From JAYEJW01 sp034716535 (GTDB taxonomy: Bacteria; Pseudomonadota; Gammaproteobacteria; Chromatiales; Chromatiaceae), in assembly GCA_034716535.1 (NCBI GenBank), contig JAYEJW010000507.1:1-27531 (forward strand): a stretch of 27,531 bases of DNA. The letters are read 5' to 3'. The notes beneath the pieces were generated by a model, which saw nothing but the letters and a program-made list of their open reading frames with translations, searched no databases and was not told the origin of the DNA. A program made the position numbers and the translations under genes. Of this stretch, positions 14,586 to 23,549 are shown one piece after another. How positions within the stretch are numbered: position 1 is the first letter of the stretch; every line of letters begins with the position of its first letter.

Positions 14586-15497
14586 TTGAACGTCTCTCTG
14601 CGGCAACTCCGGATCTTCGAGGCGGTCGCCCGTCAGCTGAGCTACACGCGGGCCGCCGAGGAGCTGCACCTGAGCCAGCCCGCCGTCTCCATGCAGGTGC
14701 GCCAGTTGGAGGACGAGGTGGGCCTGCCCCTGTTCGAGAGGCTCGGAAAGACCATCAGCCTCACCGAGGCGGGGCGTGAGATGTACGACTACAGCCGCAG
14801 CATCAATCGTGCCCTACAGGAGATGGAAGAGGTGGCCGAGTCCCTCAAGGGGGTGAGCCGCGGGCGCCTGTCGGTGGCTGTGGCCAGCACGGTCAACTAC
14901 TTCGCACCCCGGCTGCTGGCCGTATTCCACCAGCGCTACCCCGGGATCAGTCTGAAGCTCGATGTCACCAATCGCGAAGAGCTCGTCCGGCAGCTCGAGG
15001 CCAACAGCGTGGACATGGTACTCATGGGCCAACCGCCGGATGCTGTGGATGTGGACTCCGAGGCCTTCATGGACAACCCCCTGGTGGTGGTCGGGCCTCC
15101 CGATCACGCCCTTGCGGGGGAGCGCGACATCCCGCTGTCGCGCCTTGCTTCCGAGATTTTCGTCATGCGCGAGCCTGGTTCTGGCACCCGCCAGGCCATG
15201 GAGCGCTTTTTCTCCGAGCACGGCACCGCCATCCGCCACGGCATGCAGATGACCCGCAACGAGGCCATCAAGCAGGCGGTCAGGGCCGGGATGGGCCTGA
15301 GCGTGGTGTCCCTTCACACCATCGAGCTGGAACTGGAGACGCGGCGCCTCGTGATCCTCGATGTGGAAGGCTTTCCGATCGAGCGCCAGTGGCACCTAGT
15401 CTACCGCAGGGGCAAGCGCCTGTCCCCCGCCGCCCGGGCGTTTCGCGAGTTCGTGTTGGAGGAGTCCCGCGGGTTGGTCGGGCCGGTGCCGCGCTAG
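14586..15497 (+). CDS. cbbR: CbbR, LysR-type regulator of the CO2-fixation operon
   Basis: The 303-residue product has the LysR layout: an N-terminal winged helix-turn-helix (SYTRAAEELHLSQPAVSMQVRQLE, starting near residue 19) followed by a periplasmic-binding-protein-like effector domain from about 93 (GRLSVAVASTVNYFAPRLLA). CbbR proteins sense Calvin-cycle or redox metabolites and activate cbb operons. The TTG at 14586 is taken as start because it yields the family N-terminus (VSLRQLRIFEAVARQLSYTRAAEE); no earlier start gives a natural beginning. It is transcribed away from cbbL with a 303-base shared regulatory region, the classic arrangement. It likely represses its own transcription by binding the same sites. 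Confidence 0.93.
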   Translation: MNVSLRQLRIFEAVARQLSYTRAAEELHLSQPAVSMQVRQLEDEVGLPLFERLGKTISLTEAGREMYDYSRSINRALQEMEEVAESLKGVSRGRLSVAVASTVNYFAPRLLAVFHQRYPGISLKLDVTNREELVRQLEANSVDMVLMGQPPDAVDVDSEAFMDNPLVVVGPPDHALAGERDIPLSRLASEIFVMREPGSGTRQAMERFFSEHGTAIRHGMQMTRNEAIKQAVRAGMGLSVVSLHTIELELETRRLVILDVEGFPIERQWHLVYRRGKRLSPAARAFREFVLEESRGLVGPVPR

Positions 15498-15539
15498 TAC
15501 GGGCGCGCCTAAGACTCCGTAACAAGAGAGAAAGTCTCA

Positions 15540-15563
15540 CGCGAAGCCGCGAAGGGCGCGAAG
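15540..15563 (+). repeat. Three short CGCGAAG repeats after cbbR
   Basis: CGCGAAG occurs at 15540-15546, 15548-15554 and 15557-15563, preceded by GTCTCA. Such short iterated strings are common as dispersed intergenic repeats in proteobacteria. The rest of the 222-base cbbR-dxs spacer shows no gene. Confidence 0.5.
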
Positions 15564-15655
15564 AGAATCTACCGGCATGATGATTCTTAGAGAAACTTAG
15601 CCGCTGCTGTACTAGGGCGGTGGCCATTGTCGCACGCGATTCGCGGTTTTCTCGG

Positions 15656-15686
15656 TTGCACTACTATGGGGCGCTTCGACTAAACT
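15656..15686 (+). promoter_or_regulatory. Weak candidate dxs promoter
   Basis: TTGCAC (15656-15661) and TAAACT (15681-15686) are separated by 19 bases, 34 bases before the dxs start. The local rise in AT content supports a promoter here, but the match is modest. Confidence 0.35.
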
Positions 15687-15719
15687 AATAGATTGCCCCG
15701 CAAGGTCCCGGTTCAACGC

Positions 15720-17648
15720 ATGCCCGACCGCATCCAAAGCGACCCGCGCGCCGGTGCCGGCCGCTTCGCCCTGCTCTCGTCCGTCGAGGTCCCCGCCGAT
15801 CTGCGCCGGCTGCCGGAGGCCCGGCTTCCGGAGCTGGCCCATGAGCTACGAGCGTTTCTCGTCGACAGCGTCTCCCGGACCGGCGGTCACCTGGCGGCCG
15901 GGCTCGGGGTGGTAGAGCTTACCATCGCTCTGCACTATGTCTTCGATACCCCCGAGGACCGGTTGGTCTGGGACGTGGGCCATCAGGCCTATCCGCACAA
16001 GATCCTCACCGGCAGGCGCAGCCGCATGCCGAGCCTGCGCCAGAAGGACGGGCTGTCGGGCTTTCCCAAGCGCACCGAGAGCCCTTACGACACCTTCGGC
16101 GTGGGACATTCCAGCACATCCATCAGTGCGGCCCTGGGCATGGCGGTGGCGGCCAGCGCCAACCGCGAGCCGCGCCACGTGGTGGCAGTGATCGGCGACG
16201 GAGCCCTGGGTGCCGGCATGGCCTTCGAGGCCCTCAACCACGCCGGGTCCCTGGACCTGGACCTGATGGTCGTCCTCAACGACAACGACATGTCCATCTC
16301 GCCACCGGTGGGGGCCATCAGCAGCCACCTTGCGCGCCTGCTCTCCGGAAAGCTCTACACCAGCGTACGCGAGGGCAGCAAGTCCGCCTTGCGGGCCTTA
16401 CCGCAGATCCGCGAGCTCATGGGGCGCTGGGAGGAGCACATGAAGGGCATGGTCATGCCCAGTACCCTGTTCGAAGAGCTGGGCTTCAATTACATCGGCC
16501 CAATTGACGGTCACGACGTCGGGGCCCTGGTCGCCACCCTGCGTAACATGAAGACCATGCCGGGTCCGCGGCTCCTGCACGTGGTGACCCAGAAGGGGAG
16601 GGGGTACGAGCCCGCCGAAGGCGAGCCCGTCACCTATCATGGCGTGACGCCGTTTGACCGCAAGACCGGCGAGATTCATAAGAAGTCCGGCCGCGTCACC
16701 TACACGCAGGTATTCGGCGACTGGCTCTTGAAGACGGGCGCGAGGGACGAGCGCCTCGTCGGCATCACACCGGCCATGTGCGAAGGATCGGGTCTGACGA
16801 AGTTCGCCGCCCGTTTCCCCGATCGCTACTTCGACGTCGGCATCGCCGAACAGCACGCGCTGACCCTGGCTGCCGGTATGGCCTGCGAGGGGCTGAAGCC
16901 CGTGGTGGCCATCTACTCCACCTTTCTGCAGCGGGCCTACGACCAGCTGGTCCACGACATCTGCCTCCAGGACCTGGACGTGACGCTGGCGGTCGACCGG
17001 GCGGGCCTGGTGGGGGCGGACGGTGCCACCCATGCGGGCAGCCTTGATCTCAGCTATGGCCGTCCCATTCCCAATCTCGTCATTATGGCCCCGGCGGACG
17101 AGGCCGACTGCCGGCGCATGCTTCAGACGGCCTATGAGCACCCGGGACCGGCCATGGTGCGTTATCCGCGCGGTGCCGGGCCGGGGGTGGATGTCTCATC
17201 CCGGGCGGAGGTCCTTCCCTTGGGGAAAGCCGAGGTGCGCAGGCAGGGGCGCGGCGTGGCGCTGCTCGCCTTCGGCAGCCTGTTGACGCCGGCGTTGGAG
17301 GCGGGGGAGGTCCTGGATGCGACGGTGGTCAACATGCGTTTCGTCAAGCCCTTAGACAAGGACTTGATTCTGGATCTGGCGGGGCGTCACCGTCTGCTGG
17401 TGACCCTGGAGGAGAATGCCGCTGCGGGAGGGGCTGGCTCTGCCGTATCCGAGCTGTTGGCCGAGCAGGGTGTCCTCGTAGGTTGCCTCCACCTCGGCCT
17501 CCCCGATCGGTTCCTGGACCAGGCCTCCCATGAGGAGCAGCTTGCCGACTGTGGCCTGAACGCCGCCGGTATCGAGGCGGCGGTGCGTGGCGCGCTGAGC
17601 GATCAGGGGACAGGCTACGCGGTTCTCGAGGGGAGCGCCCGCGGGTGA
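15720..17648 (+). CDS. dxs: 1-deoxy-D-xylulose-5-phosphate synthase
   Basis: Dxs condenses pyruvate with glyceraldehyde 3-phosphate using thiamine diphosphate, the first step of the MEP isoprenoid pathway. The 642-residue product has the N-terminal SRTGGHLAAGLGVVELTIALH segment, the thiamine motif GDG at 159-161 through NDN at 187-189, the transketolase middle domain with catalytic Glu377 in VGIAEQHALTLAAGMA, and a C-terminal transketolase domain ending near 620. The ATG at 15720 is preferred over an upstream in-frame TTG (15693) because it gives the usual length. The stop overlaps the next gene's GTG by four bases, implying co-translation with the DUF945-like gene. Confidence 0.97.
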   Translation: MPDRIQSDPRAGAGRFALLSSVEVPADLRRLPEARLPELAHELRAFLVDSVSRTGGHLAAGLGVVELTIALHYVFDTPEDRLVWDVGHQAYPHKILTGRRSRMPSLRQKDGLSGFPKRTESPYDTFGVGHSSTSISAALGMAVAASANREPRHVVAVIGDGALGAGMAFEALNHAGSLDLDLMVVLNDNDMSISPPVGAISSHLARLLSGKLYTSVREGSKSALRALPQIRELMGRWEEHMKGMVMPSTLFEELGFNYIGPIDGHDVGALVATLRNMKTMPGPRLLHVVTQKGRGYEPAEGEPVTYHGVTPFDRKTGEIHKKSGRVTYTQVFGDWLLKTGARDERLVGITPAMCEGSGLTKFAARFPDRYFDVGIAEQHALTLAAGMACEGLKPVVAIYSTFLQRAYDQLVHDICLQDLDVTLAVDRAGLVGADGATHAGSLDLSYGRPIPNLVIMAPADEADCRRMLQTAYEHPGPAMVRYPRGAGPGVDVSSRAEVLPLGKAEVRRQGRGVALLAFGSLLTPALEAGEVLDATVVNMRFVKPLDKDLILDLAGRHRLLVTLEENAAAGGAGSAVSELLAEQGVLVGCLHLGLPDRFLDQASHEEQLADCGLNAAGIEAAVRGALSDQGTGYAVLEGSARG

Positions 17649-19018
17649 AGAAGACCTTCGTCGTCGCTGCCCTTGTGCTTGCGGCGGCGGTTGTCGCTCT
17701 TCCTTGGGTGCTCGGCGGGCAGGCGCGGGGTCTGTACGAGAATGCCTTGGCGGGGCTGCCGGCGCAGGGCGTCGGTGTGCTCGAGAGCCATTACGAGCGC
17801 GGCTGGTTCGGGGCTCAGGCGATCGCCGATTTAGCGCCGATCTCTCGCGTTGGCGAGGGACCGGCCGGTCAAGAGGCACGGCTGATCATCGCAAGCCATA
17901 TCAGTCATGGCCCCTGGTGCCTCAGGGCTCCGCGCCTGTTGCCGGTGGCAGCCACTATCGACAGCCGGGTGGATTTTTCCATCCCGGGGATGGAGCTGCC
18001 GCCGTTGCTATTGACGACGCTGTTGGAGCTGGACGGAAGTGGCGTTACCCACCTTCGTGTCCCCGGGGCCGCCGGAGGTTCGGGAACCGGGATCGAGGCT
18101 GCGGAAGGACGAGGCGAGGCCCGCTTCAGCTCCGGATTCGCCGCCGGCGAGGTCTGGTTCGAGCTTCCCGCCCTCGATCTTGCGGTCGATGGCGGCACGC
18201 AGGTCCACGTGCGTGATCTGCGCACCGAAAGCGCCGGTTCGCGTTGGGTCGGCGGCCTGTTCGCCGGGGAGGGCTCACTGAGGCTCGGCGAGATGAGCGT
18301 GCGGTTTCCTGACGGTGACCTGCTAGCCAAAGGGATCTCCGTGGCGGTGGAGAGCGTCCCGGACGGCGCATTGCTGAACATGCGCGCGGATTCCCGCGTC
18401 GACGCCCTGCGCGTGAACGAGGCGGAGTATGCGCCTTCACGGGCAGTGATCTCCCTTAGCCGCCTGTCTGTCGAAGAGCTGGCCTCTCTGCAGCAAGCCT
18501 TGCAGGACCTATCCGGCGGGCAGGTTGCCCAGTCCATGGCCGGGACGGCGATGGCGGCGATCTTCGCCAGTCATCTACCGCAGCTGTTGGCTACGGATCC
18601 GGGTGTCGCTCTGGAGCGGCTGGAGATCGCCACCCCGCAGGGCGCGGCGACCGGGCGTCTTGCACTTTCCGCACAGGGCCTGACCCCGGAGGTCCTGGCG
18701 CAGCAGGGTGCCTGGCTGGAGCATCTGGTGGCTGACGGCGCGCTGAGCCTGCCCAAGGACTTGCTGCTGGGCCTTCTGAAGGGTTGGCACCGCCAGCGGG
18801 CGCTCGATGAGCTTCGCGAGCGGGAGGGCGAGACCGATGTGCGGGTCGATATCGAGCCGAAGGTTGCGGAGGCCGCGCGGGATCAGCTCGCAGATTGGCT
18901 TCGCCACGGGTGGCTCGTGGAGCAGGAGGGCCGCTTGATGACGGCGATTAAGCTCGCGGATGCGCTGCTCACCGTCAACGGCAAGACTATCCCAATAGGC
19001 GCCGCTGCCGCGCCTTGA
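17645..19018 (+). CDS. DUF945/YdgA-like exported protein
   Basis: The 457-residue product begins with a signal-anchor or signal peptide (MKKTFVVAALVLAAAVVALPWVLG) and continues with YENALAGLPAQGVGVLESHYERGWFGAQA, the opening typical of the DUF945 family (E. coli YdgA). The body consists of repeated amphipathic beta-like segments and ends in a helical part (PKDLLLGLLKGWHRQRALDELRERE) with a conserved-looking C-terminus (LADALLTVNGKTIPI). It is probably periplasmic or inner-membrane anchored. The function of the family is not established. The start is GTG at 17645, overlapping the dxs stop (GTGA). It is followed 12 bases later by gloB. Confidence 0.85.
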   Translation: MKKTFVVAALVLAAAVVALPWVLGGQARGLYENALAGLPAQGVGVLESHYERGWFGAQAIADLAPISRVGEGPAGQEARLIIASHISHGPWCLRAPRLLPVAATIDSRVDFSIPGMELPPLLLTTLLELDGSGVTHLRVPGAAGGSGTGIEAAEGRGEARFSSGFAAGEVWFELPALDLAVDGGTQVHVRDLRTESAGSRWVGGLFAGEGSLRLGEMSVRFPDGDLLAKGISVAVESVPDGALLNMRADSRVDALRVNEAEYAPSRAVISLSRLSVEELASLQQALQDLSGGQVAQSMAGTAMAAIFASHLPQLLATDPGVALERLEIATPQGAATGRLALSAQGLTPEVLAQQGAWLEHLVADGALSLPKDLLLGLLKGWHRQRALDELREREGETDVRVDIEPKVAEAARDQLADWLRHGWLVEQEGRLMTAIKLADALLTVNGKTIPIGAAAAP

Positions 19019-19030
19019 TCTTCAGGCGTT

Positions 19031-19816
19031 ATGACGATGCTCGATATCAGTCCCATACCCGCATTCGCGGACAACTACATCTGGCTGGTGCGGGGCGAGG
19101 ACGACCGGCGCGCCCTGGTGGTGGATCCGGGCGATGCCGCGCCGGTTCTCGCCGTTCTCGAGGCGGCTGGCCTGGAGCTCGGTGCGATTCTGATCACCCA
19201 TCACCACTTCGACCACGCCGGCGGTGTGGAGGAGCTGGTCGCGGCGTTCCCCCAGGCGAAGGTGTTTGGACCGCGGGACCCGCGTATCCCGGGCGTGACC
19301 GACAGGGTGGCCGAGGATGACGAGATCGCCGTTCCGGGTCTTGACACCTCGTTCCGAGTCCTCGAAGTGCCCGGACACACCTCGACCCATATCGCTTATC
19401 TTGGCGGCGGGGTCCTGTTCTGCGGTGATACCCTGTTCGCAGGCGGCTGCGGACGTGTCTTCGACGGCACCTTCGAGCAGCTCGCCGCCTCCCTTGAGCG
19501 CATTGCCGCCCTACCGCCCGAGACCCTCTGCTTTTGCGCGCACGAGTACACGCTGGCCAATCTCGGCTTCGCCGAGTGGGTGGAGCCGGAGAGCTCGGCG
19601 ATCGCGGCGCGGGAGACGGACGCGATCGCCCTGCGGAAGATGGGCCGGCCCACGGTGCCCTCCCGTCTGGAAGAGGAGCTGGCCACCAACCCTTTTCTGC
19701 GAACAGGGGTGCCGGAGGTACGGGCGGCGGCGGAACGCTTCGCCGGTCGACCCCTGTCGACGACGGCGGAGGTATTTGCGGCCCTTCGGCGGTGGAAAGA
19801 CGAGAAATACGATTGA
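19031..19816 (+). CDS. gloB: Hydroxyacylglutathione hydrolase (glyoxalase II)
   Basis: GloB hydrolyses S-lactoylglutathione to lactate and glutathione, the second step of methylglyoxal detoxification in the cytoplasm. The 261-residue product has the metallo-beta-lactamase dinuclear site: THHHFDH at 56-62, the His in VPGHTSTHIAYL, the bridging Asp in FCGDTLFAGGCGR, and the His in FCAHEYTLANL. The C-terminal helical region binding glutathione (NPFLRTGVPEVRAAAE, WKDEKYD) is complete. Length is typical. ATG 19031 is followed by a second in-frame ATG two codons later, and either could be used. It is the third gene of the dxs-led unit. Confidence 0.96.
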   Translation: MTMLDISPIPAFADNYIWLVRGEDDRRALVVDPGDAAPVLAVLEAAGLELGAILITHHHFDHAGGVEELVAAFPQAKVFGPRDPRIPGVTDRVAEDDEIAVPGLDTSFRVLEVPGHTSTHIAYLGGGVLFCGDTLFAGGCGRVFDGTFEQLAASLERIAALPPETLCFCAHEYTLANLGFAEWVEPESSAIAARETDAIALRKMGRPTVPSRLEEELATNPFLRTGVPEVRAAAERFAGRPLSTTAEVFAALRRWKDEKYD

Positions 19817-19942
19817 GTTGCGGGCCGATTCCGTGGGGGGCAGTCTGCGCACATCGAATCTGGATGGCGTTGTGACGATTTGACCCCGCGCCGCCCTCCT
19901 GGTAGAAACGGCGCCGCAATTCCTCACCCGGGAGCCCCCTTC

Positions 19943-21445
19943 GTGCCTTCCCTAAATATCCCGCTGCCCGTTCGTGCGTTGGCGGCCGCGGTTGGTGGCG
20001 CACTGACAGCGCTCGCCTTTGCGCCCTTTTCCTTTTTCTTGTTGGCGCCAGTGGCGTTGGCACTCTTCTATGAGCTGTTGACGCGACGTCCGTTGCGAGG
20101 CGGATTCTGGGTCGGCTGGGGCTTCGGGATCGGACTGCTTGGATTCGGTGTTTTCTGGATCCGCATCAGTCTGAACGAGTTCGGCAACATGGCGCCCTGG
20201 TTGGCCCACTCGCTGACAATCGTTTTTGTCCTGGCAATGGCCCTCTACTACGGCGTGGCCGGCTGGTTGGTGACCAGGCTCGCGGCGGGCCCGCGCTGGT
20301 CCGGTCCGCTGTTGGCGTTTCCCGCAGCCTTGGTGCTGGTGGAATGGCTCCGAGGTTGGCTGTTTACCGGCTTTCCCTGGCTGGCGATCGGCTATTCCCA
20401 GGTCGACTCGCCCCTGGGGGGATACGCGCCCCTGATCGGGGTCTACGGCGTGAGTCTGCTTGTAGCCGTTTCCGGCGGGCTCCTCTGGGGCCTGGTGCGC
20501 TGGCCGGGAAAGGCAAGGTACGCCGTGCTGGGCGGGCTCGCGGTGCTCTGGCTGGCGGGCCCCCTGCTCATGCGCGTCGACTGGACCTACCCCCAGGGCG
20601 ATGCATTTCGTGCCACCGTGGTTCAGGCCAACATTCCCCAATCCCTGAAATGGGATCCGGATTCCCGTATTCCCTCCCTGCGTGCCTACGTGGAGTTGAC
20701 CCGTGAGAGCTGGGGAAGCGACGTCATCGTCTGGCCGGAGACGGCGGTGCCGGACTTCCTGAACCGGGTGCGAGATGTCCTCATCGACCCCTTGGCGGAA
20801 GAGGCCAGGGAGGAGGAGGCGGAGCTGGTGATCGGAATTCCCGTGCTCGAGGTCGAGGAACGGGCCTACTACAACGGTCTCATCAGCATCGGAGGTGTCG
20901 AGGATCTTTACACCAAGCGCCACTTGGTTCCCTTCGGTGAGTTCATTCCCTTCAAGGGCTGGCTGGGGGCGCTCGCCGAGGCGTTCGAGGTGCCCATGTC
21001 CGACTTCAGCGCCGGCCGCGCCGAGCGCCCCCTGCTGCGGGTGGGCGACCACTTGGTGGGCGCCTCCATCTGTTACGAGGACGCCTTCCCCGCCGAGGTA
21101 ATACAGGCCCTGCCCGATGCGGCCTACTTGATCAACGTGAGTAACGATGCCTGGTTCGGAGACTCGTTGGCGCCGCACCAGCACCTTGAGATCGCACGTA
21201 TGCGCGCCCTGGAGAACGAGCGCTGGCTGCTGCGGTCCACAAACACCGGGATCTCCGCCATCCTCGACCATAAGGGGCGCGTGCTCGGACGCGTTCCGGC
21301 CTTCGAGCGTGGCCTGTTCACCGCCGAGGTGCAGCCGAGGGCGGGGGCTACGCCCTTCGCGCGCATCGGGAATTGGCTCGCGATCGGGGCCGCACTGCTC
21401 ATGTTGGCCGCTGCCTTTCTTCTCGGCCGGCGGCGCGGTGTTTGA
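19943..21445 (+). CDS. lnt: Apolipoprotein N-acyltransferase
   Basis: Lnt transfers an acyl chain to the N-terminal cysteine of lipoproteins at the periplasmic face of the inner membrane. The 500-residue product has about seven hydrophobic segments, including AAAVGGALTALAFAPFSFFLL at the N-terminus and a final anchor (LAIGAALLMLAAAFLLG). The periplasmic nitrilase domain carries the catalytic triad Glu266 (VWPETAVPDF), Lys325 (YTKRHLVPFGEF) and Cys377 (ASICYEDAF), spaced as in E. coli. The GTG at 19943 is preferred because GGAG lies eight bases upstream and the frame's earlier TTG gives a non-membrane leader. It lies 126 bases after gloB. Confidence 0.95.
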   Translation: MPSLNIPLPVRALAAAVGGALTALAFAPFSFFLLAPVALALFYELLTRRPLRGGFWVGWGFGIGLLGFGVFWIRISLNEFGNMAPWLAHSLTIVFVLAMALYYGVAGWLVTRLAAGPRWSGPLLAFPAALVLVEWLRGWLFTGFPWLAIGYSQVDSPLGGYAPLIGVYGVSLLVAVSGGLLWGLVRWPGKARYAVLGGLAVLWLAGPLLMRVDWTYPQGDAFRATVVQANIPQSLKWDPDSRIPSLRAYVELTRESWGSDVIVWPETAVPDFLNRVRDVLIDPLAEEAREEEAELVIGIPVLEVEERAYYNGLISIGGVEDLYTKRHLVPFGEFIPFKGWLGALAEAFEVPMSDFSAGRAERPLLRVGDHLVGASICYEDAFPAEVIQALPDAAYLINVSNDAWFGDSLAPHQHLEIARMRALENERWLLRSTNTGISAILDHKGRVLGRVPAFERGLFTAEVQPRAGATPFARIGNWLAIGAALLMLAAAFLLGRRRGV

Positions 21446-21611
21446 AGAAATGACCGCGTAGAGGCCGAGTAAGTTGGGAAAATGGGGCGGCTCCCCGCAA
21501 ACGCCCGTCTCTCAGCTCGAAACGGGTGGAGCCGAAAGGGTTGATGGCTTCCCGTTGCCCGGTCCGCTGCTCTTCCGCGTTCTTGCGGTGAGCAATGGGG
21601 GCCGACGCGCT

Positions 21612-21639
21612 TTGGCTTACCGCCCAATGCACTTATCAT
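21612..21639 (+). promoter_or_regulatory. Candidate promoter for the membrane protein-mpl pair
   Basis: TTGGCT (21612-21617) and TATCAT (21634-21639) are separated by 16 bases, 34 bases ahead of the likely start at 21674. The rest of the 228-base spacer after lnt holds no gene. Confidence 0.4.
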
Positions 21640-21673
21640 GCGACCGTAACCTTTGCTCTTTGGGAAACACGGC

Positions 21674-22186
21674 TTGCAGTCTCTGATCCGGTTCTTCTTC
21701 GAGCTCTGTCTGCTACGCAGGGCGCCTCAAGATCTTCCTGGGTCTTCCACCCTGCTGGGCCTTGTCCTTGTCGTGGACCTGCTGGTGGGCATGCTCCTCG
21801 CGACCTCTGCGGGACTTTCCCCGGGCCTGGGTTTGGTCCAAAGCCTAGTTGACCTATTCTTCATGCTGGCACTGCTCTACGGGGCACTGTATCTGCTGGA
21901 CCGGGTCGCGCGTTTTCTTCAGGCGGCGACCGCGCTCCTCGGCAGCGGTGCCCTGCTCGGCCTGATCGGGGTGGTGCCTTTGAGTATGGCGCCCGCCCCC
22001 GATGCGGCGGAGCAGCCCGCGATGGCCGTGCTGTTATTCCTCGTCCTCGTTGCCTGGAGCGTTCTGGTGATGGGCCACATCCTGCGCCATACCTTCGATC
22101 TGCGCCTTGGCCAGGGTACGGCCATCGCTGTCGCCTATACCCTGCTCGCCTATTCCCTGGTCGGCGGCCTCTTCTCCGGTTCTTGA
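21674..22186 (+). CDS. Small integral membrane protein of unknown function
   Basis: The 170-residue product has four to five hydrophobic segments (LLGLVLVVDLLVGMLLATSAGL, FFMLALLYGALYLLD, ALLGSGALLGLIGVVPL, AVLLFLVLVAWSVLVMGHIL, AIAVAYTLLAYSLVGGLF) after a short cytoplasmic N-terminus (SLIRFFFELCLLRRAPQDLP). No catalytic motif is visible. The frame opens at TTG 21653; a TTG at 21674 gives a more natural N-terminus, and neither has a strong ribosome binding site. The stop is one base from the mpl start, so the two are translationally linked. A role in envelope or peptidoglycan metabolism can be guessed only from that neighbour. Confidence 0.8.
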   Translation: MQSLIRFFFELCLLRRAPQDLPGSSTLLGLVLVVDLLVGMLLATSAGLSPGLGLVQSLVDLFFMLALLYGALYLLDRVARFLQAATALLGSGALLGLIGVVPLSMAPAPDAAEQPAMAVLLFLVLVAWSVLVMGHILRHTFDLRLGQGTAIAVAYTLLAYSLVGGLFSGS

Positions 22187-22187
22187 G

Positions 22188-23549
22188 ATGCATCTTCACA
22201 TTCTCGGTATTTGCGGCACCTTCATGGGGGGCATCGCCCTGCTGGCCCGTTCCCTGGGGCACCGCGTCACCGGCTCCGACGCCAACGTCTATCCCCCAAT
22301 GAGCACCCAGCTCGAGGCCGCCGGCATCGGGCTGACAGAGGGCTACGACGCGGCCCAGCTGGACCCCGCTCCTGACGTCGTGGTGGTCGGCAATGCCATG
22401 ACCCGGGGCAACCCGGCGGTGGAGTACATGCTCGATCGCGGTCTGCCCTATGTCTCCGGTCCCCAGTGGCTGGCGGAGCACCTGCTCGGCGAGCGGTGGG
22501 TGCTTGCAGTGGCGGGTACCCATGGAAAGACCACCGCCTCCAGCATGCTGGCCTGGGTCCTGGAGGACGCGGGGCTCGATCCGGGCTTCCTGATCGGCGG
22601 CATCCCGCGCAATTTCGGGGTTTCCGCCCGCCTCGGGTCCGCGCCCTTCTTCGTCGTCGAGGCAGACGAGTACGACACTGCGTTCTTCGACAAGCGTTCC
22701 AAGTTCGTCCATTACCGGCCGTGTACCCTGGTGCTGAACAATCTGGAGTTTGATCACGCGGACATCTTCGATTCCCTCTCCATGATCCAGCGCCAGTTCC
22801 ATCACCTGGTGCGCACGGTCCCGGGGGCCGGGCTCATCCTCCACCCGCAAGGCGACCGGAACCTGGACGAGGTGCTGGCCATGGGCTGCTGGACGCCGCG
22901 GGAATCCTTCGGAGACGGCGCGGACTGGGCGGCAGAGCTGCTGGAAGCGGATGGTTCGCACTTTCGTGTGCTGCTGAAAGGGGATGAGGTCGGTGAGCTG
23001 GTGTGGGACCAGACCGGTCTGCACAACGTGTCCAACGCCCTTGCCGTACTCGCGGCGGCCCGCCACGCCGGCGTGACCCCGGGACAGGGTATTGCGGGCC
23101 TGAGCCGCTTCGCCGGCGTCAAGCGGCGCATGGAGCTGCGTGGAGAAGTGCGTGGGGTACGTGTCTATGATGATTTCGCCCATCATCCCACGGCCATCGC
23201 CGTCACCCTGGATGGCCTGCGCAAACGGGTGGGCGGAAGTCGCATCCTGGCCGTACTGGAGCCGCGATCGAACACCATGTGTCTGGGCGTGCATAACGCC
23301 GAGCTCGCCGAGTCCTTGATGCAAGCCGATCTCGTGTTCGTCTATGTGCCCGAAGACCTCGGCTGGAACGCCGCGGCGGTGCTCGACGGGCTGGGAAACC
23401 GCGCCGCCGTCTTCGACCAAGTCGACGACATCGTCTCCCGTGTCGCCGCAGAGAGCGTCCCGGGCGATCAGGTGCTTGTCATGAGCAACGGGGGGTTTCA
23501 GGGCATTCACCAGAAGCTGCTCGATGCGATTGCTTTTAACGACGCGTAG
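22188..23549 (+). CDS. mpl: UDP-N-acetylmuramate:L-alanyl-gamma-D-glutamyl-meso-diaminopimelate ligase
   Basis: Mpl joins recycled murein tripeptide to UDP-MurNAc, feeding it back into peptidoglycan synthesis in the cytoplasm. The 453-residue product starts MHLHILGICGTFMGGIALLARSLGH, the diagnostic Mpl N-terminus (ICGTFMGG rather than the MurC GIGG form). The ATP loop is GTHGKTT at 110-116. The central domain has FFVVEADEYDTAFFDKRSKF and NNLEFDHADIF, and the C-terminal ligase domain has DDFAHHPTAI. The ATG at 22188 is used because it matches the family start; the frame extends upstream into the preceding gene. Length is typical. Confidence 0.96.
   Translation: MHLHILGICGTFMGGIALLARSLGHRVTGSDANVYPPMSTQLEAAGIGLTEGYDAAQLDPAPDVVVVGNAMTRGNPAVEYMLDRGLPYVSGPQWLAEHLLGERWVLAVAGTHGKTTASSMLAWVLEDAGLDPGFLIGGIPRNFGVSARLGSAPFFVVEADEYDTAFFDKRSKFVHYRPCTLVLNNLEFDHADIFDSLSMIQRQFHHLVRTVPGAGLILHPQGDRNLDEVLAMGCWTPRESFGDGADWAAELLEADGSHFRVLLKGDEVGELVWDQTGLHNVSNALAVLAAARHAGVTPGQGIAGLSRFAGVKRRMELRGEVRGVRVYDDFAHHPTAIAVTLDGLRKRVGGSRILAVLEPRSNTMCLGVHNAELAESLMQADLVFVYVPEDLGWNAAAVLDGLGNRAAVFDQVDDIVSRVAAESVPGDQVLVMSNGGFQGIHQKLLDAIAFNDA

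Noticed and set aside
19952..21271. 439-codon minus-strand frame opposite lnt
   Set aside because: Lnt has its full catalytic triad and membrane segments on the plus strand; the antisense frame is a GC-rich shadow.
21861..23510. 549-codon minus-strand frame opposite mpl
   Set aside because: Mpl motifs are clear on the plus strand; the antisense frame is Gly/Arg-rich and spans two genes.
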